Of a stretch of DNA of 32,857 nt, positions 30,301 to 32,857 are shown in pieces. Source of the stretch: Ruminococcaceae bacterium UBA3323 (lineage in GTDB: Bacteria; Bacillota; Clostridia; Oscillospirales; Acutalibacteraceae); the NCBI GenBank assembly GCA_002361935.1, contig DESD01000071.1:1-32857 (forward strand), given 5' to 3'. Under the pieces are notes generated by a model. The model searched no databases, was not told where the DNA came from, and worked only from the letters and a program-made list of their open reading frames with translations. Positions within the stretch are counted from its first letter, which is position 1. The number at the start of each line of letters is the position of its first letter. The position numbers and the translations under genes were made by a program.

Positions 30301-32857
30301 ATTTGATGATATCAATTATGATGGTTTTATCAATACGGATGAGGAAACCGGAAAAGAAGACGGATTTACGGAAGAGCTTAAGGAAGCAATACGTAATTCC
30401 AGATTTGATGAAATTGTTGTAACGGCAACGGGTTACTATTTTGATAGCAACGATAAGAAATGGAAACAGTATCGTCCTAACGGAGATGACAGCGAAGCAA
30501 CATATACAGCTTCTGTATCTGCAGACAGTGAAGATGGTATGTTTGAAATAACCGTTCCTACAAAGTATACGGTAAACGGCCAGAACTATATGGCAGGCTT
30601 TAAGATGAAAGTTAATATGATACCTCTTGATTATCATATAACAAAGCATATGGCAAACGGTGAGGATACAACCCAGAATGCACTGCTTAAGGCAAGCTCG
30701 TCTGAATATCTCTTAACAAAAACCAACCCGAATCGTCCGTATTCAGGTGAATTGAAGGAAGAGCTTGATGGTTATGTAATTGTTGCAAACCCGTCTGATA
30801 ATGCTTCAAGCCCAAATATTATAAGGGGTTATGATATTGCAGACAGCAGAGATGTTGCCAATTACAATATCGGCTATACAATAAGACAAAAGGCAGATAT
30901 AGATGGTGTTGCCTTTATTGACAACAATGATAATGGCATTTATGATTGGAAAAATGAAGACGGCACTGCATATGATTCAGGCAAGCCGGACGAACCTTTG
31001 CAGGGTGTTGAGGTAGGTATCAAGAGATACATTTGGGATGAAAAGGCCGATGTATGGAATCCTGCCCCAAGTGAAGATGCTCCTGATGCCGAGTTCTATG
31101 CAACAACCGTAACCGGAGAAGACGGCAGATATACCTTTGCTGAGCTTCTTACGCATGAGCCAAGCGGCAGCTATAAGGATATTCCGCTTCTGTATGGTTA
31201 TGAAATACAGCTTCTCAATATGCCTGCTGATGAAAACGGCAAAGAGCTTGCTGCAACATATTATCAAAAGAATAATGAATTGCTTGACAGTGCTCTTATT
31301 GCTTCAACCAATCAGGTTATCAAGAGTACGGATAATGAATCCTATATAAATGGTGAGCTTAAAGACGGCTATATTATTATTGCCGATAAGCTTGATGATT
31401 CATCTGCGGTTGAATTTTCTGATGTTGTAGATGGATATGATACAACTCACGGTGTAAACAGAGACGGATATAATCTCGGCTTTGCGGATTATGAAAGCGG
31501 AAGCATAGACGGCTTTGTTTTTGAGGATATTGATTATAATGGTATTCTTGATGAAACGGACGCATCCTTTAAAGATATCGAACTCGGAATTAAGAGATAC
31601 AGCTATGTAAACGGAGGCTGGGAACCGGATCCGAATGATGAGGATTATTACTCAACTGTAACAACAAGTGCAAACGGACACTACAGTTTCGGAAATCTTC
31701 CGCTCTATAATGAGGTTGACGGTGTAAAATATCTTTACGGCTATGAGGTTTATGTTGTTGATGCTCCCGAAGGCTTTGCATTAACGCGTTATCAGCAGAA
31801 TAACGGCGAAGATGACAGTGCACTTCTCATAAACGGTCAAATTATAAAATCCGATTCATCTCTTTATGAGATGTTTAAGGGCAAGCTTGTTTTAGGTAAT
31901 AAAATAACAGACCCCAAACAGACGATTGTTGATCGTAAGTATATTGTGGAAGGTTATGACATTGTTCGCTCCGTTCATCTTGAAGATTACAATGCCGGGT
32001 ATAAAGCTGAAGAAAAGGGCACAATTGCAGGCACTGTATTTGATGATAAGAATTACGATGGCGCTTTTGATGAAAATGACGGTGTTCTTTCCGATGTTGA
32101 GGTTTCGCTCAAACGCTTTGTATTCTCTGACGGAAAGTGGCTTGAGGATGAAGAATTTGACGGCTATTCCGTATTAACCGATGAAAACGGGGAATACAGC
32201 TTTGATGAACTTGATACTTATGTAAGCGATGAAGATACCGATTATCTTTACGGCTATGAGGTATGGGTAACCGAACCACCGGAGGATTATGCAATAACCA
32301 GATGTCAGAATAACAGCTATGTTCTTCTGAACGGTCAGATTATTAAGCGTGATACAGAACTTCCCGAAATGCTTGACGGCAAGATTGTAGTAGCCGATGT
32401 GGCTGAAGATACAGTCGGTATTGATCCAAGCTATATTATTGAAGGCTATAATATTGTTCTTTCCGCTTCAGCTGAAGAATATAATGCAGGCTATATCAAA
32501 GAGCAGAAGGGTGCAGTTGCAGGCGTTGTATTTGATGATAAGAATTATGACGGTGTTCTGGATGAAGACGAAGAATTAATGCCTGATGTAGGTGTTACCC
32601 TTAAACGCTTTATCTATAGAAACAGCGAATGGGAAGAGGATACCTTCTTTGAAACCGTAACAGATGAAAACGGAGTTTACAGCTTTGATGAACTCGATAC
32701 CTATGTAAATGACGAAGATATCAATTATCTTTACGGCTATGAAGTATGGGTAAACGAAGCACCGGAGGATTATGTGATAACCAGATATCAGAATAACAGC
32801 TGTGTTCTTCTGAACGGTCAGATTATCAAGCGTGATACAGAGCTTCCGGAAATGCTT
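12188..32857 (+). CDS. Giant secreted surface protein with SdrD_B-like repeats, at least 6,890 aa, 3' end outside window
   Basis: One frame stays open from ATG 12188 to the last base: 6,890 codons, at least ~750 kDa. Residues 1-40 are a signal peptide: basic start (MKLKSKR), hydrophobic core, likely cleavage after AEA at ~40. Residues ~41-5069 are beta-rich and mostly unrecognised. They contain five copies of a divergent repeat (residues ~743-2030), DUF11-like segments of the form GDxxxYxxxVxN...LP, Tyr/His-rich stretches and one thrombospondin-type-3-like calcium motif at ~4427-4443. From residue ~5070 to the end are ten tandem SdrD_B/Cna-B-like domains. Families with these domains are usually wall-attached adhesins or stalk proteins, which is the likely role here; the binding target is unknown. 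The anchor (LPXTG or other) would lie past the window. I saw no in-frame stop, frameshift or change of base composition, so I treat it as intact. Confidence 0.93.
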   Translation, partial: MKLKSKRIMGMLMALLMFATSFIQPLGLSFGLLDVYSAEAGPSMDLSITYLSGGNVSEPLPGQQPPRQIMIGHGETNGARINMIGDFRSGVGEGRNAYFDLKLPYFYKDADGNLVTTYEFADIPADQRDDPMSLAVKVVGDNEDWEVDKTTEYRGTVHFQSAKTVRQGQQIALTLLIYFKGAVPENTNALIYLGGGYETYAYQGVTSDGWSATPEMASTNGMYEFICSNLRWEADIQAVTPRNALWDKFNYLVYKITVSNTSEDPASHIKAFSANVEVPTEGNDGYGLHMKEAMHYLYNNGNPIEQTSFELEDREELYVGIPGQGGALIYDVTGIPQEVRDKWNLITFANAVDQNGNPLVPLPYTYTASSSVYFSVYENIYAQEYVDNDTTGEAVSSKEFYIALPMSTDIPESQKAMINAHVYDTIVFGSDYTWTKQSGLATHGFDETKTGFTHKKYVLDEDAEKSEKTASIGDEVEYYLGYFKNTSNVPVFEANAVDTAPKDFQLKRINAYMNYSDEDEEYDPQLKDWFKEEGTVEFEFSTGEVDDDGNEITSFVPLGSMAYNADKSSDAAKVFTLEVGTLIDDYIESQALLNKTVKYTNRFRVNFKHRIAPNEEFNGRIGVQGVVDKGIKYENKLVTNYETWQWINKSAVVEEADYYKQQNSTSVSTATIFATPADPKLVTDVTRVVGDTLTAADSMYIPINVPGTGFRYKLGNSSRSKVIPGILKSGALLDINQSKPLGFVTNKIILSKALMDIAEVDSVTIYCFKGKNAATKAVTIPFSAFSVDDDGNYYVESSAWKSVGECYEGYVNFKSFGADIALSDDIYVQFAGYTNVVKPAADPLVVTGTFTTDYNDPDLDKEVKDPATMIVNTINPIITGFSFDDTESTESNVNTASGQAKQTTVNHIEIPNKQKNVGYEWSICNNAISPSGAVDISIDLSSSVGNKTPHSNDPTVKGYLTQKITISDFSGVADIDSVKIYGWNKNPETGEPDVTIPFSSLTVTDGKVVIGEDVLKSIGYVKNIVLSCSEFYGSEKEEPDKMNIRLDGYSDWYGDLDAALTFTPENESMANRIITLTNRLRVLKPYAEIHAFIDYYDLTGSALTSTVNADKNEQTLGVPYDRNFRYSVKVGNPYVSRLDDFDITLDIPLTAEGSDYTGFHTTGMFMSKNLIDNYNVLEYFTFYDASDPDTAYKFDFDKENGTFTAEDGTVYNVVDADGNISIDEKTIFADWGIENLGKVVVTGKDFKANVDCNDDNYFTFTGFSDSYFNSSDRLAVTAVDYFDCIRTEDDTKTVSIDGATAYISKMYFDSTIVAAYKDTESADATKTGNRFDAVSTSNEHVRMERYTTSDNAYWEDNSELDIGYKAMGSFLVDFRQYLNANTNDTAKDPSNPKYPNTTKAGLIWQEHQSMNYVYTQSFNTAANVDLNITLPDGSFDASYLKVHPLAKDYLESIKVTRKDGTQIIIDKTEWENNSIETAVDTAGNSLDKFFRIDLLQSAESEDLGIYKTPVDYKAENPVTSVVISLNINKTEAKGNEAANPDYGTWFDYFNVNSRYMFEVTGRFYKSGPATATVKTDMEIGNVVERPYAQAKDRSTQGVLNQRTDWSFKNQYRYYWYSYGWHHADAYYDAADLFSTAKVYVFNEQNQVLKGVHKSPSTTQDLDCTFGTYNEFAVSFFQNTFGSAHDYANGGAGSRWVYQDMFDWNGKHGFTDRLVLEDKLPVIRPDAETDYYGYLTQKIYISPQLYPFIDYIELTKKGIVLNEDGTTSSKAIDDNKIVIQKDDLKLYVNDGSEVKDPTIVGNDEGVTHEDFYEINVYYPDDEDKAEASNSIILGEDEYLDGYSIHLKNLAGNADYTRELQGLDLMKPSEHNNNATPDIYVGGEVYRVRETNPPTEDYNKMTSTSYHYEWNAAKSEYATNQYYTMNDTGLLMGYRIPFQAAWKLISTNAKGRTIYDYHEENDDRQNIDPNIGSFDVKIWNRMDTDQQMGRSSYIDTATVTNTMNSIYRLKHIYIPEAFIDGDWFNVEKLTIKYGSSSSHTAVFNLQQLKDSAYLSYDEKNQQYVFDFNPFIKDHIDEFAKFNPNNYETGDVYVSEWIHSFVIKLSAVNAKQSNGAGVLKGGEFLNAARQKQTANRGGIENSALPAFSYDGVYADRTVEDINANAWTKKSRPTVWHGPDGNHEYTSSTDYYNYADTVFTSSEKNAEAYRNLNGSNQIDSNGYGDRRDYYNIRNLVANLNVNAQRTTTMDDGSKTFAYDIDTSAGANTYLNVDKSHLLPDDYIEYQLTVAASADSMIPVYHPDIRFVAPTGQRVVGWYIIENNSDIPNDDITGRLSTSSTGSNTAISSSAIDKNAYYSLVAGTDGNEETYYRRLDISAGDLSKEESLNQLAKGKKIVVSVITQLTDELGSFEGKTINPGIYAAAHPQHTYSQYRIRNINNASGPYYDSTHHYTDSTEGAEYHRYNTSSYYGGLNNELTYMSDIRTSTTFYDSRNLKLDVNYTDPEFHYDGMPMKFTMTGGTGSNNATAANAENDTLHTLDKAIYTVSFLQTANGKLFKGFDLTEKKVFPYPDSVTQHVDENAKVEYCYFVDASSEVIGTDVGIYETNAPDTQIWISEDKVIAADSLTEEQEADGFRLLKDSVRIRWTYSDIPAGTAANPIVFATPANPFELIGVGRYRDIRTDAQKKTTAADDYFTFRIDGHVELKHKHDESVENTLVGSADSSAMQFTEPVSLYGTGVITKSIVRERPILNLHTQIFKNEAEAEAVYDSNAAQVKGYRPGDTVWFKDTVQNLQKGPDAPQGVLLNPVFFDKIPEYISASGLERAVQTGNTDNIKVVWYNRDGSAKTDIPAFTVTKTQFEDIPDYLGDTVTTKSDTDGTNFNTHRAFADISLGENGNTVSTPITFNLYQIQFADGSRLEIGEHIEVYYSATVRMENLPLSYTQRGTGDNAKTFVDYYPKYGEYYSVPSGAHTDGWGTVYEWYTRSYPYIGVMAGKNLYGSPTLTTDYCGSFTQFMNANSMMDMNYLYHDLGVSGLRNKNIDKYEYLKDSNVYMPGSAGDEINDGAYISGRGYPHENYGGSNGYLKDFDVNIDKNQQKTTYVPTLTANKLDQLPVSEKFISSTSSRERDWFNKMLVYRNRSANWQEEHEDAVIWAESRIHLQTAWLAASSQIISAEKKDASIEYLPTNYNGLKLDPEFNVIHNTYASGNQSVWGYRTGQNENTRLFNDDNVPAIEYDQHFTSRVSAYNYGDWDLTCGIEFTYVMPKGIEPEFNADGTMNADGIKAYIMNGGTSNSPKYESISDDLVHVQVLQKPLNAAGYKTPNIMQDPVLSSETMNKTDHSYVDEDQYYSADDETSWVLRITVNQSLDKWFNRGSESGYMMYVDIPSHVYETPESEYWYDEVMVKPVDTSHQDSLYYQIYDTTSLWGHNDLTKLALASQVSTQYGGMDYLWNSYYHYYHHGGRGSDVGPNGNMYYVSASPNMPYINGMNISNREVSAQGVLDDSGKASFESGIRNTYASTGTRAHMRKPLIRTWTTVGESNIIGTNPYGYYLDSQGDTSTLNIHVENKYWLDTMAVDQHYYDWVPTGRNTGYYTESQEYNRIKHTYSTDGGNKGTLYYPVVTNILPVGIVPKDINGRLFTEDNEENAKKQLDWSLYNYSYNDNTSTDYEKFDQEKELYEAKVEYILLDCEDGSTEGRYKITFKQKSDDLTTANADKLKISSEDARVFQFKIYTLAAPSGKTKDDELNNDLLDVFQKNHTFVSSQLENFRFLIDSEVQNNQADNPYYVGNRYVESYRNWYAPPNRPEISDQTKQDVRKDTAHITNRSGTVSGNLPDCPVLTQNLGTNAAIDGTDEGGNKRYFEEDGKITLRDNFDKSIITDLQMEDYTDLRYGLTIQPEYVDFDAGNNSTNIGVHTTNRIRVRWPDIESNAYLTDKASESIENLGVRSPKGTEGEYVYFPDASDKTQALQYGDTLYYNVKVSNGATEEDHFHHGNVLHAKIKVVLALPNIARFVGNYDEDGNYIDDAMYLIYQKEDGTVNKYSFEELAAAGYEIKMEEEIDENGRQILILEILTPGDFEDDETPNYIDYVAGKHLPGWFGYGDTMVLGFKTEIHNNMEDDSDILNGEAFWDNDYKADSYTALEDIDGEYLKEQYPDKGFENLSDRDESKIAYEREVAENMEDGIDVDYDDAFDERFSHDVSAAITLLKPHANVRLDTSEQRIPIINPDLTGGSVRVVEDPAVKGATKMTLYIDNAINDGAKVPEFILDYRVPFRGTYESTRDEASASEDSVKGNVYAVGTGVWEIPETAGDEEYREALKNHLSVKVYGLYSDSDDSSEHGKLPYEDNSAYENVNDYGNGKWVNLTSVHNSLSGNAGQSGVPIDENTVLDITNISNALIGNSTLVNRLYQLRFVISSDDSSYLVPRNFRLAIDADPDMDGVQNMDDIDPEHENLNPLPESITSDIKFLESGELDLDNSKMGSAAFVIAAMSHQNATRRHVNHFVNAWARYDDEQYGAIASRSRAGYFITREMPVLEVDLKAKYFKRARNDETGKYEYSWSDDVMISDSSKMLKYTASVKNLSDLGIADTNLGDVEEDAATDVQISTVLPFIQNIDKSVSDDNPNEYKFYKQVSYNSEEWQNTIAPDNVSSAQLYAEDSKWCWHVENENGEWISVPEITSVTLNIYDKITELTNTLQRRVLTFTSAGILRPGQRLVVDFMVPVTTDNGVGSSNLLSCKAYGFKPGAYIPYIPSTDNGTETYAFEIDKRDVNNNSMMNSENTITKNLGGISFSSTRVFNRTKVSFSEYGTGLNVSGNDSLRPSVVPEGTKYSFISSLVNPDTSPDDGGNRGYDQPIIYDVLPYENDTSLIYIDDQNNVAQRGTNWRGYIRLDSIYVKSEKAGVATEELKDGVNANIWIGPFNYDARGNIVDIPMGNLPKVDLTSDKEFFKSIRGEGLAQVNEKKKYFVRLRDILALKDKDPESYDKIERYAQAIYVEPLADYYLGGSTKLSLSYDMKAPLNIPLYIGLVDEADPDLKIKVQNFDSWNSFAAQTGDEVVTESAYAGVYLAAPSDKGYIGHYVWLDENYNADFTDEGDYIKQGGRLILNKPTKDVDYDGEIDDPGINGVKVELLSENGYPVNRFGEPVVDIDGKYYLIDEATGEFAYDTTGNPTFTTAGPVSYTTEKDVYDHNGYFIISNITPGNYKLRYTFPENGKYDEYALTTRFIGSDNTPVEVYRKGETLPDLGSKGIGDEPSDCGEVKTFVVQTKDAIKVDAIGKDPSKYEEYDEKMTTYDLGVAPSFKYGGFAFMDNGKREEGQGGTDGYINDNEERIPGVSVQFYEVKTNENGEETFGPAYNADGEEIKALITDKDGHYGTTLYPYRSYIAVVDTSQLTRLIEPSPITRSTYPLRYDNDNDLTYNKSAKANTTAVMSVVPQRSEYAMGECVNGQYGIYDRLDLGFVDVGIGSIGKYVFQDENYDGVRNESLDEDGLIITEPGVNGVTLVLEQYYLDSNDNWVYVGDIDTQESYGSAYTFIVKDTTYIVDGERYLCGYKVKMDMSTVPEGFVPTKYKINNGVSDSDLPLTGTADSDYRYLNDNPIIIAAFADEDTIDEYKMEAFGKTYNVTRSQTILDVDAGLTIDEKSEISGLVWNDKNYDGLQNSYIDENDVELDETGISDIELQLVPYVFTNGKWKLLNADDLADPSAYDTYIKKVISDENGNYKFENIESTSVIKNDGGNEHCIVGYRIKVNTDIEDMNFGATRYLANGGEEDSHLIRYNDGGKYLNPEDEYIITAKKIADSDVEKEYGKSAYNQNTLLIHNALGYFDINKVVKYESYDAGLTEFDRNSVSGRVWIDEDYNGLMDEDEIGIENVTVILKRYYLEKGGSGLDDAASWIEDADYNNENHSAVTDANGDYTFDDLETYIYRNGKYYLAGYKPFVAAHPDNAFFAATLYRVASKDGLRNNDLKNYSLTASDEYLIVADVCDHGNADISAEAANASSNAVSLNDLYYVVKYRDNFYDLITSKAIGEIDAGYHEYDEAKISGRVFDDINYDGFINTDEETGKEDGFTEELKEAIRNSRFDEIVVTATGYYFDSNDKKWKQYRPNGDDSEATYTASVSADSEDGMFEITVPTKYTVNGQNYMAGFKMKVNMIPLDYHITKHMANGEDTTQNALLKASSSEYLLTKTNPNRPYSGELKEELDGYVIVANPSDNASSPNIIRGYDIADSRDVANYNIGYTIRQKADIDGVAFIDNNDNGIYDWKNEDGTAYDSGKPDEPLQGVEVGIKRYIWDEKADVWNPAPSEDAPDAEFYATTVTGEDGRYTFAELLTHEPSGSYKDIPLLYGYEIQLLNMPADENGKELAATYYQKNNELLDSALIASTNQVIKSTDNESYINGELKDGYIIIADKLDDSSAVEFSDVVDGYDTTHGVNRDGYNLGFADYESGSIDGFVFEDIDYNGILDETDASFKDIELGIKRYSYVNGGWEPDPNDEDYYSTVTTSANGHYSFGNLPLYNEVDGVKYLYGYEVYVVDAPEGFALTRYQQNNGEDDSALLINGQIIKSDSSLYEMFKGKLVLGNKITDPKQTIVDRKYIVEGYDIVRSVHLEDYNAGYKAEEKGTIAGTVFDDKNYDGAFDENDGVLSDVEVSLKRFVFSDGKWLEDEEFDGYSVLTDENGEYSFDELDTYVSDEDTDYLYGYEVWVTEPPEDYAITRCQNNSYVLLNGQIIKRDTELPEMLDGKIVVADVAEDTVGIDPSYIIEGYNIVLSASAEEYNAGYIKEQKGAVAGVVFDDKNYDGVLDEDEELMPDVGVTLKRFIYRNSEWEEDTFFETVTDENGVYSFDELDTYVNDEDINYLYGYEVWVNEAPEDYVITRYQNNSCVLLNGQIIKRDTELPEML
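14414..18290 (+). repeat. Divergent protein repeat family, five copies inside the giant gene
   Basis: A degenerate element of about 28 residues recurs with the pattern xLTxKIxIS...(V/I)DSVxIYG. Copies begin at 14414 (FVTNKIILSKALMD, then VDSVTIYCF), 15062 (YLTQKITISDFSGV, then IDSVKIYGW), 16457 (VDLNITLPDGSF, then YLESIKVTR), 17384 (YLTQKIYISPQLYP, then IDYIELTKK) and 18200 (YRLKHIYIPEAF, then VEKLTIKYG). In copies 1 and 2 the similarity goes on through VTIPFSxLxV and KS(V/I)G, so the true unit is a larger beta domain of roughly 200-270 residues. The copies are too diverged to show repeats in the DNA. The family is not recognised. Confidence 0.5.
25466..25516 (+). other. Thrombospondin-type-3-like calcium motif in the giant protein
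   Basis: Residues ~4427-4443 read DADPDMDGVQNMDDIDP. This is the DxDxDGxxNxxDxDP pattern of calcium-binding type-3 repeats found in many bacterial surface proteins. Only one copy is seen, about 640 residues before the SdrD_B-like array. Confidence 0.65.
27395..32857 (+). repeat. Tandem array of ten SdrD_B/Cna-B-like domains, last one incomplete
   Basis: Each unit opens with a Gly-x-Val-Phe/Trp-x-Asp-x-Asn-x-Asp-Gly motif and continues with a G/DVxVxLKR strand, D-x-N/D-G-x-Y-x-F, a YGY-like strand and an end of the YNAGY/DAGL type. Openings lie at 27395, 28076, 28568, 29102, 29711, 30293, 30905, 31511, 32030 and 32522. Spacings are 681, 492, 534, 609, 582, 612, 606, 519 and 492 nt. The acidic loop (for example DDKNYDGVLDED) has the form of a calcium site, as known for SdrD B domains. 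Ordinary SdrD_B domains are about 110 residues. These are 164-227 because an extension lies between the TRYQNN...SALL part and the final YNAGY. The first two copies are the most diverged and the last two the most alike. Confidence 0.85.
32030..32857 (+). repeat. Recently duplicated SdrD_B-like repeat pair
   Basis: The ninth unit (32030-32521) and the tenth (32522 to window end) are very similar in DNA. Comparing 32207-32374 with 32690-32857 by eye gives 17 mismatches in 168 nt, about 90% identity. The opening GTATTTGATGATAAGAATTA is identical in both. The registers differ by 9 nt between the unit openings and this part. The copies probably arose by a recent tandem duplication, and more may follow beyond the window. 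Confidence 0.8.

Noticed and set aside
13251..32579. Many 60-150-codon open frames in other frames within the giant gene
   Set aside because: All plus-strand ones are in a single wrong frame and the rest are on the minus strand. They are explained by the base bias of one continuous coding frame.
27395..32857. Regularly spaced repeats that might suggest a CRISPR array or a repeat-rich non-coding element
   Set aside because: The period is about 490-680 nt, the repeats keep the reading frame, and conservation is at protein level, so they are coding domains.

Overview
The window looks like a chromosomal segment of a spore-forming anaerobic Clostridia-type Firmicute. It carries a SigG-type forespore sigma factor and two maturases of [FeFe]-hydrogenase (HydE, HydF). 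It also has AT-rich intergenic DNA, AAGGAG-type ribosome binding sites and sigma-A-like promoters. Genus or family cannot be fixed from the sequence alone. No tRNA, rRNA, CRISPR array, insertion sequence or phage gene was seen.

Layout. (1) 37-2495, minus strand: an RluA-family pseudouridine synthase followed by three unrecognised small membrane or membrane-anchored proteins. The first two genes overlap by ATGA. (2) 2496-2572: a compact divergent promoter region. (3) 2582-11066, plus strand: a tightly packed run uvrB - MATE transporter - uvrA - hydE - hydF, with junctions of 6 nt, -4 nt, 1 nt and -11 nt. It ends at a strong hairpin terminator (11071-11105) that can also serve the convergent gene. 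(4) 11119-11889, minus strand: sigG. (5) 11890-12187: an intergenic region with a near-consensus sigma-A promoter (TTGACA-N17-TATACT) whose -10 box lies inside a perfect 16-bp palindrome. (6) 12188 to the window end, plus strand: one uninterrupted reading frame of 6,890 codons with no stop. It encodes a secreted giant surface protein and continues past the window.

The giant protein dominates the window (63% of it). It has a signal peptide and then about 5,000 residues of beta-rich sequence. Within that part I can see a divergent repeat family (five copies), several DUF11-like segments, unusual Tyr/His-rich stretches and one thrombospondin-type-3-like calcium motif. From residue ~5070 a tandem array of ten SdrD_B/Cna-B-like domains begins. 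These units are 164-227 residues, longer than the ordinary domain, because of a conserved extension. The last two copies are about 90% identical in DNA over their shared 3' part, which suggests recent duplication. The C-terminus (LPXTG or other anchor) lies outside the window.

The plus-strand operon combines nucleotide excision repair (UvrA, UvrB) with a MATE exporter and hydrogenase maturation (HydE, HydF). HydG and the hydrogenase itself are not in the window.
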